Source: Brachypodium distachyon
Taxonomy: Eukaryota > Streptophyta > Magnoliopsida > Poales > Poaceae
DNA: 64,000 nucleotides
Assembly (NCBI RefSeq): GCF_000005505.3
Contig: NC_016132.3
Location: forward strand, 55,318,914 to 55,382,913
Direction of reading: 5' to 3'
The first letter of the stretch is position 1. Each line of letters starts with the position of its first letter. The notes beneath the pieces were generated by a model. It saw nothing but the letters and a program-made list of their open reading frames with translations. It did no database searches and was not told where the DNA came from. Below, one piece after another: positions 1-13,056 of this stretch. The position numbers and the translations under genes are program-made.

Positions 1-905
1 AGGATTTTGCTTTGAAGATATATGGTGCTGCATTGTGTTCCCAGGTTCGCCATGCTGCAGGGAAGGAATTCTCCCTTCATCGGATCTAACAGATTAAAGA
101 CATACATTAGGAACAATAAAGCAAAATTTCATATTTATGTGCTGAAGAATTCCCATCCTCCAATAGTAGGGATTCATTTTTTTTACCTGAAGGTAAATAT
201 ACTAGCAACATCACACTATTCATGTAATAGAAAAGAATGGTAGGATTCAGAAATACCTTTGACAAACAGTATTGGTGGACACAGGCTTTTGAGATGATTT
301 TTGATTTATGTCCTCTTTCCCTTTGCTCCTGTTCTCTTTAATCCTATTCACCAAAACCACATTTTGAGAAGTGTTATGTTGGACCAGACATATAAGACCT
401 GCCTGCTACTGCCACAGCCAAGTCCAGGGTTGTAACAATGCAGGAGACTGAACTTGCTTAGGGTCCAAGAATGTCTTTAAATTAGGAAAGAACCTGGTTT
501 GAGTGCATGTGCAATATTTTCAGTTTTTTTTTACATTCCAATTCCAGTATTCAAATGCTTAGCTACCTTCTAACTAGATTCAGCTCAAAACTGTGTTATT
601 TGTTTACTTGCTTCTTTCAACTATGAAGCTTGGTATAAATTCCAAACTCAGGATAAGATGATCTGAAAGCAGCACACTCATTCCCCTGGTTTAAAAATAA
701 ATTATTTACCACTTCAGCCGTTAGTTGGGTGATATGCTACCACAGGTATTTTGAACACTCCTACTAGCCAAGATGCAAAAAATGAAGCCAAAGTTACACT
801 CTGATTATCAATATCATATTCATGTCACAGTATTAGAGGCCTACCTATTAAATCTCCTCATCTTTTCTATCTCTTTGTCATGAATCCTGACATCCCTTGA
901 CTTAC
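1..905. other. Unassigned; probable 3' part of the CCCH62-like gene
   Basis: This stretch lies downstream of the last exon I could place for the minus-strand CCCH62-like gene. That exon ends in a good donor site with one base of an open codon, so at least one more coding exon should follow, either here or beyond the window edge. I tried candidate acceptors near 55 and 664 and could not make a convincing exon from either. Otherwise it is AT-rich intron- or UTR-like sequence with no repeat I recognise. Confidence 0.4.
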
Positions 906-3237
906 GTGCAATGAACCCTCTTGCATGTTTTTCTTGTAGGACTCTGCTCCTTTTCTGTTCATCAGGCCATGGCTATAAAGGGAGAAAATATACCAGTGTC
1001 AGTTCAATTGTAAGGTTCTCTTTACATGAAAAAGAACCTTGCTATAGAACAAACCTGTCTCATGGTCTTATCCTTGTAAAGATTTCTGCCCTTTATGAGG
1101 AGAGGATGTAGGGGAGGCCATGGTTTGTACCCTTCACTCCAAAGAATCTCAATCTATGTTGCAGATTTATCGGATGGTTAAAAATAGTATATGGAGATGA
1201 TTTGCTTAAATATTGTACCTCAAGGCAAGAACTCACAGTGAATGTATGTTGTTGCTTCGCAGTGCCATAGCTTTCTTTGATTATTCGACCTGCATTCGTC
1301 CTCTTACCACATAGAGTCCTCTGACCACATAGACGACCCCTGTCTCCACGACCACGAGGAGCTCCCTTTTTCCTACAACAATACGCAACAAGCAGAAAAA
1401 ACTATGAAAAAAGTATCATCATACCGATCACTACAGTAAATAAAAAACTTCTAGGTGTGTAATACCTTTTGTAAATATTTTGCTCAAAAATCACGACGTC
1501 ACCTTTGCATGCATCACCTACAATAAATAATTGCTACATAAGGGTGACAAGAGTAGTACTTAAACGGCATAGCCAGGGAAAAAACTTTTTGTTGAAACTA
1601 TACGCATAATTGGTCTTTGTTTCAAATTAGTACTTCAGAAGGGATCATGTAACTGCAATTATCTATCTATTATATAATTAAAACATAAGGACAGGAGGCC
1701 ACCACATTCGTCCATACAGGCTAAATAATCTCCACCGTTAATCATTGTGGGGTCAGATCATAACGGCTTAGCTATAAGGATAGAAAAAAATAACAAGATA
1801 TTCGGATAGAAGTCTACATATATATAACCGTGACACCTTATGAAGGGAAACCAATAAAAAGTTTAATAGAGATAAGCCAACTAATCTGTTGAAATTTATT
1901 CTCACAAATGCACCATGTTTTGTGCTAGGTTAGAAATAGCGTATTCACCTTTACAGTTCAGTACAAAGCTTGACACTGGATATTTCACCGCTCCATTATT
2001 TTTGACCCTGAAGAAAACTTAAGTACATTAATGGGCATAGGAAATGACGAAACAAAGCCTATAGCTCTCTTCATGGCATATCAATAACAAAAGTTGAGGA
2101 GTATTTAAGAGATAACATAAGGGATGTAGTTCGTACTCGATATGCTCTCTGATGCGACATAGAAGCACTTCCCTCTTGCCTGACAATCTCAACTTGTGCA
2201 TCCTCAAGTATGCTTTGCATTCATACACCTTTAATTTCTCCGACTGACCATCTGCACTTTGCAATAGTACTCATATCATCAACTAGTACTATACAATGGC
2301 CACCGAGGCACAATAAAAATGAAAATTAGCACTTATGATCCATGAGATTGTAGGACTAAACACATTCCCTAAGATATGTTCCTGCAAATGACTTCTCTGT
2401 TTCTAGCTTACAATGAAATGATAGCTGAAGGTATACCTGAAACTTGGCCTTGTCAATCCTAAAATAGCTACGTATAATACAACACCCTTGTTCTGTATGC
2501 ATGCCTGTGCTTATAAACATCAGAATTGAAATAAAGTTCATTTCCTGCATCTTTGCGTTCTCTCAACATGATGGGGTTGGTTGTTTCCTCACAATCTGTT
2601 ACTCCCTCCCTTTTACCAAATTGGTAGTTTTTGCTCATGTCTCCCCAAATTTGCAAGGCCATTTTCGATATGTACACATTACTGGTAAGAGCACATAATG
2701 TGGTACAAAACAAGAATCGAGAACTCACCCCGCATCAGCTTGTCCACCATGACCAAAAGATCAGTATCCTCCTTTCCCATCTTTGGCGCCATGGATCCTT
2801 TCCTGAAATTGCAAAATTCGTACAGAAACCAAACCCATTCAACACCAACTAAAGCAAAATTCCACTCCTGGGAAACAGATTCCGCTGACCCAAGCAAGTA
2901 AGAAAGCGATCAAATTGCGAAGCAAACCCCAGTTTCTGTTTTGCGATCGCGGGAATCAGAGAAGAGACGGGAAACCATCCCCTGACCTTTCCTTGCGCGC
3001 GGAGATGGACAGCCGGCCCATCCCGGACCACAGCTTGGCCTCCCCCTCCGGACCGCTGTCGGCGGCGGGGTCGAAGGAGGGGTCCTCGTCGGAGCCCTCG
3101 TCGCAGAGGTCGGCGAGGCTCGCAGCATCCGACCCATCGTCGCTCTCCACCTCCTCCTCCTCTTCCGATTCCTCTCCCTCGAGCGGGTCATCCTCCGCCG
3201 GCGGTAGGTCGGCGCGGGTTGCAGCGGCGGTGGCCAT
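906..3237 (-). CDS. SAP-domain zinc finger CCCH protein 62-like (3' end not resolved)
   Basis: Eight exons join in frame on the minus strand: 3237-2987, 2802-2729, 2251-2137, 2007-1949, 1517-1466, 1372-1237, 1153-1055 and 972-906 (284 codons, then an open phase-1 donor). The N-terminus is very acidic (Glu/Asp runs, residues 14-60). Exon 3 encodes a SAP-type helix-extension-helix (KLKVYECKAYLRMHKLRLSG), a fold that often binds DNA or chromatin. Exons 4-7 carry the block typical of the plant 'CCCH domain protein 62' family, including GDVVIFEQNIY, KESYGTAKQQHTFT and PLHPLLIKGRNLY. I did not find the CCCH finger itself in the placed exons, so the name rests on family resemblance. The ATG at 3237 was chosen because the acidic frame starts there. 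A nuclear role is inferred. Intron 4 (1518-1948) holds no recognised element. Confidence 0.72.
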
Positions 3238-4144
3238 GGCGGGTTGTTGGGCCGACCGTTGGGCGTTGGCGAAGGAACGGGAAGGGAGGAGGGTTTCCTT
3301 TCCGGGTTCCAGTATCTGCTGTTGCCTTGTTGGCCCAATCGCGTTTTGGTTTGAAAATGTGTTGACCTTCTTCGTGTCGTTGGGTCGGGATTTCTGCAGC
3401 TGGGGCTGTGGTGACCCGTGAGCCTTTGAACCCAAGAAAGATCGTTGGGGCGGATTAAGGGGAAATAAATTCTCATAATTTGTCGTGGAGAACTGGAGAT
3501 GGATGGGTAAACAAAAAGTTAAGCGCAGATTTAGGTGATTTTCAGGCGATCAAGGCTTCCTTGGTCCGTCCGCCGACTGTGGTAATGCTGGCAATCGCTC
3601 CCAATGCAGCCTCTCTTGATCCAAACCCCCCTCCGTCTCCATGCCCACTTGCCCAGCAGCACGCCACGTACGCTGATACACATACCGAAGGCAACACATT
3701 TACACATAGGCGAGTGCACAAATACAACACGTAGAGGTCCTCAAGACACAACATTTGTTTTCGTTCGATAAAGTTGGAGACGTGGAGAACAATCGATCTG
3801 AGACGCCGCTACCATCTTGAAAAGCTATGAACACACCGGTACGTGCTATCTTTAGCAGAGTACCTTGTGGAGAACTCCATTCAAGTACCATCAGCCGGGA
3901 CAGATTGAATCGAACACATGCACATCTTCATAAAACCCATGTACTATGTACACTTTGGTCGGACTACACAAAACACGCACGTACGCGCGCACTACACGAA
4001 CTCTTCTACCCAACACTTGAACCTGAATCTTTCCACTACTCCAAGCACTTGCGCGCAGAATCGGCACGCACGCACGCCCGGAGCGCCCCGGACCGACACG
4101 CTGCGCAATCCTTCCATGGCAGCGAAGCGAATCAATCAACCCCA
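3238..4144. other. Gene 5' flank and 3' flank, no gene seen
   Basis: This is the region between the start of the CCCH62-like gene and the stop codon of the small MEGLIPF gene, both on the minus strand. It should hold the promoter and 5' UTR of the first and the 3' UTR of the second. Open frames run upstream of the CCCH62-like start, but their translations look like UTR (Pro/Gln-rich, unconserved). I see no other gene or repeat. Confidence 0.5.
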
Positions 4145-4483
4145 TCACATGCCGCCGATGCAGGAGAAGATCCTGACGCTGCGTCCCCTCCGCATCGCGC
4201 CCGCCGGCCGCCAGTGCTCCGGCGCCCCCGCCCCGACCTCGCCCGCCAGCTCCTCCAGCGACCGGTGCCGCCGGTGCGCGCCGCCGACGCCACCATCGGC
4301 CTTCCGCGCCGCGGCGCCGTCCAGCTGCTTCCGCTCCCAGTCCCAGACGCCCTTATTATCGTCGTCGACGGCAGCCCCAAACCCGTGAAAGGGCGAGCCG
4401 CCGTTGTCGCTGCTGCAGCGGGAGTAGCTCCGCGTGCGCCGCTCCTTGATGGCCTTGCAGATGAACGGGATCAGCCCCTCCAT
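4145..4483 (-). CDS. Small plant-specific MEGLIPF-type protein, unknown function
   Basis: A single-exon frame of 112 aa begins MEGLIPFICKAIKERR and ends RIFSCIGGM. The MEGLIPF start, a short Ser-rich middle and a basic, cysteine-containing end are typical of a family of small uncharacterised proteins found across flowering plants. No catalytic motif, signal peptide or membrane segment is visible. The middle (residues 50-95) is Arg/Gly/Ala-rich and low in complexity. A TATA-like sequence lies about 106-114 bp upstream of the ATG at a sensible distance, which supports this start and suggests a short 5' UTR. No function should be assigned. Confidence 0.75.
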   Translation of the reverse strand: MEGLIPFICKAIKERRTRSYSRCSSDNGGSPFHGFGAAVDDDNKGVWDWERKQLDGAAARKADGGVGGAHRRHRSLEELAGEVGAGAPEHWRPAGAMRRGRSVRIFSCIGGM

Positions 4484-4588
4484 TTTTCAGTTGCTCGCTC
4501 GGGAAGTCGGAAGAGGAGAAATGGTTGCAGTAACTAAGCTTGCTTTGGAATGAAGCGAGGCTGGGGCGGGAGGGAGAGAGGCGCCGTC

Positions 4589-4597
4589 TTATTATAG
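4589..4597 (-). promoter_or_regulatory. TATA box of the MEGLIPF gene
   Basis: On the minus strand the sequence reads CTATAATAAG, roughly 106-114 bp upstream of the ATG at 4483. A transcription start about 30 bp further on would leave a 5' UTR of about 75-80 nt. Confidence 0.45.
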
Positions 4598-7500
4598 AGG
4601 GCGCAGCGCACTTCCCTGGCTGCTGCGCTCGTGCGTGCTTCGTTTATTGGTTTCAGTAGGGTTAAGAATGCGTTTGACTCGGGATTTTCATGGCGTGTGG
4701 TGGACCGGTGGTGGTGTTGCAATTGGGTTCCGTCTTTGGACTGGTTTGCTTGTGCCTAAATAAATGAACACGTCGATGTTGATGGATGGTAATAATACCT
4801 TGTGCTGAATTGATCGTGCCGTTCAGAGCTTCCGTTAGATGTGTCTAGCTGATGGTTTTAGTTGGGCGGCAGTCACCTGTTTTGCCCTGTCTTCGAGTTA
4901 GGAGTAGTTAGGTAGTTGCTCATGCCAAGAAGCACTTACTGGTAAGTGGCAACGTAATTCTATCGACCGGGTTTGAACCAACCCAAACTCCCTAAAATTT
5001 GGCGTCCCGAGATTAAGGCAATCTTTTCCAAAAATAGCCAGGGAACAAACTTTTGATTGACATGTGTTAATTAAAAAGTGATCAGGGGAAAGAATGTACA
5101 GTTAGTGACGGGACAAGTTAAGTCCGTGTGACTGTGTCCTCTTGCTTGTTAAGGCAGTTTTGATATGTGGCGAGATCAGCTACGTCCAAAACTAAAAGTC
5201 AGCTCAGCGAGACAACGATGTCCAATGTTTAGTTTTTCTAAAGGGTACATTCGAGGTAGGCTTGTTCTCTTGTCGCTGCTGCACAAGTTTGACCTGTACC
5301 TCACAGCATCACAAAGCCCAACGAGGATTTTAACAAATTATTTGATCATTTTTGTTTGATCCTATACGATCCAGATTTCCCGTGGATTTTCACGGAACCA
5401 GGAGGTGAAAACAAAAGGACTTTGGGCACTGAATGACTGAATGGTGGAAATCTCTTCGATCCAGAGCGTTATTGCTCCATGTACAAGTTCCACTTAATCA
5501 TTGGTGCCGCAACAATCACGTGAAAACTGCTTGGATTGATGAAAATGCTGGCTGCTACGGCGGTCTCGCGATTTAAACAAACTCGGACCATGTCGTTGGA
5601 TAAGATTGAAACACCTGATAAGATTTAAAAATCGGTCAATTGGCTATCAGCCTGACAAATACGCGAACTATTGCTGCTCTGACGTCCTGATCTGCGAGAA
5701 CCGGTGACGTGCTGCCGAGCTGGAACTGAAGGGAGGCTTGATTTGCCACGGCAAGTATGTGCATCGAACACGCGGACACCATATAGAACGGTTCAGCAGT
5801 AATAGGCGGGCATGCATGGCACTCGTCTGAAACGCAGAAATTCCATGAGAAGTCTTTCCAGAGTCTTGTACTATCTGAAACACAAAAATCCTCCGTGAAT
5901 TATGTGGAATTGTTGCAAAAAGTGCCTTCAAATTCTAGGTCCAAACGAGGCCCCAACAGGTCAAAAAAACATTTCGTTATGAAATGTATTCGGTATCTAC
6001 TAGAGTTGCTCTAAATACAGTCTGGTCTCACATGCCTTTTGCATGATCACCTCACTGGAAAGCTTCGTTATAAACCTGTCGCGCTTTCTTCAGAGATAAC
6101 TTGACCGGGCAGGTCACCTAACCCATTTTTGCCAAGAAAATTAGAACAGACTGCTTCCATAAAACCAAATAATTGAGCCATGTCTGGGAATCTATGGACC
6201 GGTTCTCCACGAACAGGTCAAGACGGAAGACGAACACCGTGGGGTTTCCATCGCAGCAGCAATGGGTGATGCTAACTGAAACGAGATTATCCGACCTCTC
6301 TGATCGTCTCCATTTTTTCGGCAGGGATTTTCAGGCACATGTTGCGTCATTTCCCCTTGATCAATACACTTGTTTTGGACTGATTGGTGCAATAATTTCC
6401 ACATCGGTTGTAGTAGTCTGGACTCTGAAGACGGACTTGGCAGCGAGGCATCTACCTACGCATCCAGATAACGCCGAGAAACAACGTTAATTAACAGAAA
6501 TTTAGAAAACATATACTCCATCGGTCAGGAAGCTGCCTGGCTAGCTGATGATGGCTGCTCCCCGCAACTAACGTGCAAGAATTTAAGAGGAAGTTGCCGT
6601 TGCCATCCGATCAAGCACCAGCCGTATAGGCCAATTGACCGAGATTTGGCAGTCACGCTTCTTCTACCCGGAAAAAAGAAAACCGCATGCCGTTCTCATG
6701 TTTTGGGTGCCCGGTTTAACGAGCTGGCACGCCGCCGCACGATAGACCGGCCACCTAACGCAAAGCAGCTAGCTGGATTAAACCCTGAAGGTGAACCTGC
6801 AGCTCCCGAAAATGGGTAGCTCGAGATTTTGCTTTCATCGGCATATGTTTTCCGGCGCCGGATCTTGTCGAATTCTTGACGGCTCACTTTAGTTAGTTGA
6901 GAATTCCGTAGAAAGTTTTTGGATTGAGTGCGTGCATGGCGTCTGAAGACTCAAGGGACTCCATCTCCATGTCGTTCAACAGCGTCCGTCAAAAGGTGCG
7001 AAGTGGAAGAGAATTCTCTGCCTGGCCTCGAGAAGGAGGTCGATGTTGACCGCCGGTGGAGAAACCTGTGGACTCCGCCGCCGGTTCGTGGCAAAGCAGT
7101 CTGCAGTATGCGTTGGCACGTCGAAAGTTCGGTTCGATATTGTTACGGCCTGCCGCCTGCGTCCATGTTCGAAAAGGAGGATGCTGGGCCCGCAATTTCT
7201 GGGCAGGCCCGTGGAGTAGTCGGTCTGTTGCTCGAGGGCCGGGCCATCAGAATACACTCGTCATCTCCCCAAGATATGTGGGCCATCGACATGGGCCATG
7301 GGGAGGCAATCTCAGCGCGGCTCACTTGCCTGATTGCCTCCCTTCCTGAAAGACTGGTTGTGGTCGCTGATGAACTGGCCGCGTCTGTACACTCAGAAAA
7401 AAAAGACGCTAAGGGCCCGATTGGAAGCCCGTTTTCAGGCCTAAAACCGGTGTAAAACTCGGAGCCGTAACTTTTTCCCGATGGCCGAAAGCTTCATTGG

Positions 7501-7653
7501 ATTGCTGTTTTGGTAATCCTTTACCCCTGTTTCAGGTCCATTACATCTAGAAAACAATACAGACCTCTGGAGGCCCGGATAACCACACCGAGATGGATAC
7601 ACATAGAGAAATGACGAGATATTTACAAAAGTAATCCATCTTTTAAAAATATA
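4598..7653. other. Intergenic, no gene recognised
   Basis: About 3 kb between the MEGLIPF promoter and the first Stowaway MITE. A 175-codon plus-strand frame runs 6928-7455, but its protein has no domain I recognise and the region is GC-rich enough to make chance frames. I see no transposon ends with target-site duplications here. Confidence 0.5.
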
Positions 7654-7655
7654 TA

Positions 7656-7787
7656 CTTCCTTCGTGCAACAAAAAAGATGCATGTCTCAACTTTGACTAA
7701 ATTTGAATACATTTATACGCTAAGTCATGTCTAGATACATTCAAATTTCGACAAACTTGAGACACATTTTTTGTTGGACGGAGGGAG
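7656..7787. mobile_element. Stowaway-type MITE (Tc1/mariner)
   Basis: A 132-bp element starts CTTCCTTCGTGCAACAAAAA and ends in ACGGAGGGAG, flanked on both sides by TA (7654-7655 and 7788-7789). The halves are inverted copies (AACTTTGACTAAATTTGAAT against its complement). The terminal motif and TA duplication define grass Stowaway MITEs. It is non-coding. Confidence 0.88.
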
Positions 7788-7789
7788 TA

Positions 7790-8849
7790 TGAAAGTTTGC
7801 TTAAAAACTAGTGACACCGGTTTCCCTATTTTTAATTAAAAAAAATCTAATGTAGGCTTCCAAAAAGTTAGCACCGAAATTTAACCATTCTTTTGGAAAG
7901 TGAAAATTTAGAGAAATTCTAAACCTAGCTTTTAACTTACTCCTTTCGAAGTTCCAAAGAACCTCAGTGAACTTCCGTGCGTCTACTTTCACACAACAAA
8001 AACCGTTCAGAATGGTAAACGGAACTGTGAGGAAATTGAAAGCTAACTTCCACAAGTTTGAAGTATCTTTTCTTACAAAATCAACACACAAAACAATTGA
8101 GATTTGAAATCTCCATAGTGGATTGAAGTCGTTCATCGATGAAAGAGCATGCATAGGGCCAATATTGGACGACTGTGAAGTGATGGTTTACATGGCAAAC
8201 CCTAGGACGCACAACCGGATGCAAATGCGAAGGGGTTGCAGAGGAGACATGAGGATGGTGGACGTAGTGTCATGACTGGAAAACAAGATGTGCGGGAGGA
8301 GATGGATGATTTAATTTCAATTGTTTTGAGATAGAATAAACATATACTTCGGAGACATTAAGGGAAGGTAGATTGGGTAGATATTATAATTTCATCGAGA
8401 GCTAACTATCAAAGTGGATAGTACGAGAGATAGATGCTTTGTTTGTCCCGTTCGTTCTGGATGTGTTTGGTTTGTAGGATAAAACAAAGTGGAATTAAAT
8501 GAGATGCTTCCACTATAGAAAATATTCTAACAGATTTGTGAAACCAACTCATACATACAAATCAGTGGAGATTTATAATTCATGTGTTTGGTTTGTATAA
8601 ATAATAATTTCATTCATCAATAGACGACAGTTGATTCATCGGCAACAACATTTGGTTCTTTGGAACCATGTACGCAGACCAAAGGTAAATAAGCAGGTAA
8701 AAAAAGAGAGAAAAATAGAAGCGGATTCTACTCGAAGATGAAAGGACGGATTCGGGGAAAAGAAACAGCCCAGCTGAACGGGGTTTTTCCTCGCAGTCCT
8801 CGTGTCCTGAGCTGTCTCCTCCCCCTTCCGAACCACCTCCCGTGTCCCG
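7790..8849. other. Intergenic and SRP72 5' flank
   Basis: AT-rich sequence upstream of SRP72. The motif GTGTTTGGTTTGTA occurs twice in direct orientation (about 8464 and 8584), suggesting an old insertion or duplication, but I could not define ends. The final 150 bp probably include the SRP72 core promoter and 5' UTR; no TATA box is evident. Confidence 0.45.
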
Positions 8850-11800
8850 ATGCCGCCCAAATCGAAGGCGGCGGCCGCCGCCGCCGAGCCGGTTGCCGTG
8901 GAGGACCTGTTCACGGCGCTCCACCGCCACATCGAGGCCGGCGAGTTCCCCCAGGCCGTCAAGGTCGCCGACCAAGGTCAAGCACCCACACCTCCTACTT
9001 CTTCTACACGCCTCCGGCGTTCGGCCCTAACCAATACGCACTAACACGGCGGTTAATTCTGCAGTTCTCGCGGCTGCGCCGGGAGACGAGGATGCATTGC
9101 GATGCAAGGTGGTCGCGCACATCAAGTCCGACGCTATGGACAAGGCGCTCGCCGCGATCCGCGCCGCCGAGCGCCTCCCCATCGACCTCAGCTTCTACAA
9201 GGTGATGCAAGCGGATCCGTTTATATACTCGTGCGGTGGATCTTTATGTTTACTTGGTTTCCATGCCTTTGTGGGTCAGTAATCAGTAGGCTGCGGTTTT
9301 CGGATCTAGGGGTGGTCAGATCTGTTCGTGCCTATGCCGTAAGGTAAAATCTGGTGATCTGAGTGATGACTGATGGGATTTTTCTAGTACCCTATCACCT
9401 TCGATTTTTCTGCAAGCCACGATGCTTGCACCTGCATACATTTTTTTCTCCAGACATCGCACAGCGAATTTTGCTATAGAGGTTTGTGCACCCGCATGAT
9501 TGCCAAATGCTGACAGAATCAGAGTGCACTTGTAAAATGTGATGCATACAGTTTGAGCCTTGGAGGAATAGATTGAGGGGAGGAAAGGTGAAGTCTAACC
9601 CGTCCTTTACTGAATACCGGGAAGAACCTATAGCTATGCAAGCCAAATATATTTTACAAAGTGTCTAGTTTTCAGTATGTTGCTCTAACTTAAATTATAG
9701 AATTTGAAGTTCCAGAGAGCGCAAGAGTCCATCATGCAGTTGTACACATTTTCTTATATTATATTTCTTTGTTCGTTCTGATACTGAGCGGCTGTAAACT
9801 ATTCCTTAGATCAAATATGGTAGTGTAAATATAGCCTCTGGGGCCTTAAACATAGATGCCATCCAGCTTAAAATCTTGTTATTATCATTGGCTAGTTACA
9901 TTGCATATGTCCGTATGACCTGTAGTACTTGTGTGAAGCATTAGGTGACTATGTTCTACTTACCAATGCCAAGCAGACACCCTGGTTGATAGCTACTCCC
10001 TCCGATCCATATCAATTGTCGAAATATTACATGTATCTATACGCTTTTTAGGCATAGATACATCCATATCTGGGCAAATTTGAGACAATTAATATGAATC
10101 GGAGGGAGTAGTATTTAGACACAGTCAGGACTCAGGATCCTGTATGATAGCAGTACACTGGTTGATGAACGAAGATCACTCAATTCTCTATTACAGCTGA
10201 TGATTGGCATTTTTCTAGGTTCCTTCCCACTTTTTTCTTCTTTTTGGTTGTTTTATAAAATGTTATCCAAGACATTTCATTTCCTGTCAATAAAAGAATA
10301 ACATGTACAGTTTTATTAAGTACTACTTTTATCTATATTCAGGCATACTGCTACTACAGACAAAATAAATTGCAAGAAGCTCTGGAGATATTGAAGGGCC
10401 AGGAAGAAACCGCTGCTGTTCTCCAGCTAGAATCCCAGATTTGCTATCGACTAGGAAGAATGAATGATTGCTTGAATAGCTACGAGAAGCTTCAGAAATA
10501 TAAGATCGAGTCAATGGATTTAAAGATAAATATCATTGCTGCTCTGGTTGCTGCGGGGAGGGCTTCTGAAGTACAGTCTACCATGAAGGCGCAAAAGACA
10601 GATCTTACCACCAGAGCACTCAGAGATGCTCGGAGCTTTGAGCTTGCATATAATTCTGCTTGCACCTTGATAGAAATTAAGAAGTATTCAGAAGCTAAAG
10701 AGCAGCTGGACTTGGCGAAAAGGTGATTTCGTTTGTGAACTGATGACTCAAATGAATGCTTACTTTCAGTTTATTGAACTGGTATAATCCATTCAATGTA
10801 GCTGGCCACTCTCATTTGAATATTAGACGCTTGATAATCGGTAGAGGACAAATTAGTTCATTGGTTCAGTAGTTTCACTCTTTCCCAAAATTTCAGATAT
10901 TCTATTTATGGATAGGCTGCTCAACTAGGAAAATTATGCAAGATCAGACACACCACTGGCCAGTATATTTAGTGGCTAGGGTTAGCTAGATTATAATTTC
11001 TTAATTTTTTCTGCAGAATCGGGAAAGAGGAGCTCATGGTGGAAGATTATGCAGAAGATGAGATAGAATACGAACTAGCTCCTGTGTCTGCTCAGCTTGC
11101 TTATGTACAGCAGGTACCGGAATCTGGTCTTGCTCTCTTGTCATTGAAGCTTTGTTGAAATATATTTACTTTTCTGTTTGCATTTTCAGTTACAATGTAT
11201 TGACTTTTGTATCTACATTTTCAGCTACAAGGACAGACTCAAGAAGCTATGGAAACGTATGCTAACATGACAAACAAGAAATCAGGAGATCCCTCATCAC
11301 TTGCTGTGGCAACAACCAACCTTATTTCATTAAAAGGTACAAAGGATGTTGCCGATGGCTTGAGGAAGCTTGACCGGCTTGTTGAGAAATCTACAGCTCC
11401 AAACCAGCCACAACTTATTGAAAGCCTTGAATTCAAGTTATCTCTAAGACAGAAAGAAGCGCTGTATTCTGCTCGCGTTCTTTTGCTCCTCCATGCAAAT
11501 AAAATTGATCAGGTTTGCATTGGATAGTTGATCCATTTCCTGCTTTCTCTTTTTCTTTAGTTTTAGTCAGAGACATACCAATTCTGTATTTATTTTTGTT
11601 TTGCTGTGTTATTGTTTGCATCATTCCGCTGCTAAACTTTTGTGCTGTACTTCCGACACTTTTATATCCTTGTAGTAAGCTTATGAATTTTACCTGGTAG
11701 GCATAAGCCACATGAATCGGTTTCTTTTGACTCACAATTGTTTGATAAACTGTTGGACACCCTGGGCCTCTAACCCATCTTTAGCAAGGATAAGCCCTAC

Positions 11801-13056
11801 AAATTACAATGTTTCAGTTCATATATTCTTATTTACTGTTGTGATTACCGTATGAGGGGTGCCGATTCAATTACAAGATCTGGCCATTTGTTAGGAAAAT
11901 GAGTATGAGTATGATTATGATCGTCTCCTTTCATTCATGAGTCATCCGTTTTTAGAAATATACAGCCGGGCACTTACATTGTGGTTTAATTTCGTTGGAA
12001 AGTATCATGCTCCAGCCACTAATATCTCCTCTATTGCTCGCATTTTGTTTTATTGGACACTGATAGACAGTGAAAATGCTATTTCAGGCGCATGAGTTGG
12101 TCAGTGGACTGCTTGGTATGTTTCGAGACAGTATTTTCCCTGTTTTACTTCAAGCTGCAGTTCATGTGAGAGAAAAGAAGGTCCAGAAAGCTGAAGAAGT
12201 TCTTAGCCGCTATGCTGAAAAGCATCCTGAGAATTCTAAAGGAGCCCTCCTGGCACTTGCCCAGATTGCTGCCAATACCAACCATTTTCAGATTGCTGCC
12301 GACTCATTGTCTAAGATACCTGATATCCAGCACATGCCTGCTACGGTTGCTACACTAGTAGCCCTAAAAGAGCGCCTAAATGACCCTAATGGAGCCTCTT
12401 CTGTACTTGATTCTGCTATCAAGTGGTGGAAGAACGCCATGACTGAGGATAACAAGTTAGGTGTGTTCATGCGGGAGGCTGCTACATTTAAGCTCAATCA
12501 TGGGCGTGATGAAGAGGCCTGTCAACTGTATGAGGAACTTGTAAAAAGTTCCGGAAGCACTGAAGCGTTGGCTGGGTTGGTGGCAACTTCAGCACGCACA
12601 GACCTTGAGAAAGCTGAGCAATATGAGAAGAAGCTGAAACCATTGCCCGGTCTTAAGGGAATTAATGCAGAGAGCCTGGAGAAGACATCTGGTGCAAGAC
12701 ATGTAGACCAAGCCATGAAGGTGGAAGTTCCCGAGGAAGTGAAGAAGCAAAAGGCAAAGAAGAGGAAGAGGAAGCCTAAGTATCCGAAAAGCTTTGATCC
12801 AGCGAACCCAGGGCCACCGCCAGATCCTGAGAGATGGCTGCCCAAGAGGGAGAGGTCGAGTTACCGCCCTAAGAGGAAGGATAAGAGGGCTCAGGTCAGA
12901 GGTGCTCAGGGTGCCGTGACTAGAGAGAAGCATGATCCATCTGCTGCCAATGCCGGTGGTGCCTCCTCGAAAGCAAGCCATGCCACCACCTCGGCGAAAG
13001 CTCCAGAACAACCGAAGGCCTCCAGCAAGTCACGGAAGAAAAAGTCGAGGTCTTAG
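8850..13056 (+). CDS. SRP72: Signal recognition particle subunit SRP72
   Basis: Six exons join in frame: 8850-8976, 9065-9201, 10343-10722, 11017-11113, 11225-11512 and 12088-13056, giving 665 aa, close to the usual 650-680 aa. SRP72 binds SRP68 and 7SL RNA in the cytosolic ribonucleoprotein that targets ribosomes making secretory proteins to the ER. Residues 15-480 are helical TPR-like repeats (for example LFTALHRHIEAGEFPQAVKV, YRLGRMNDCLNSYEKLQKYK). The C-terminus (about 560-665) is Lys-rich and carries the conserved PERWLPKRERSSY block at about 590-602, the SRP72 RNA-binding signature. All introns are GT-AG. Intron 2 (1,141 bp) contains a Stowaway MITE. The start MPPKSKAAAA is the first ATG in frame and matches the family's short N-terminus. 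The gene is convergent with RPC4. Confidence 0.95.
9996..10108. mobile_element. Stowaway-type MITE in SRP72 intron 2
   Basis: A 113-bp element starts CTCCCTCCGATCCATATCAA and ends ATGAATCGGAGGGAG, flanked by TA on both sides. The arms pair along most of their length. It lies wholly inside intron 2 of SRP72, away from both splice sites. Confidence 0.92.

Noticed and set aside
1664..1735. Possible Helitron 5' end (TCTATCTATTATATAATTAAAA-like) in the CCCH62-like gene intron
   Set aside because: The start looks like Helitron 5' ends of grasses, but I found no hairpin plus CTRR end before the next exon.
6928..7455. 175-codon plus-strand open frame
   Set aside because: No recognisable domain, overlapping frames on the other strand, and GC content that favours chance frames. 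No splice or promoter support.
8460..8620. Twice-repeated GTGTTTGGTTTGTA as possible transposon ends
   Set aside because: The copies are direct, not inverted, and no target-site duplication could be found.
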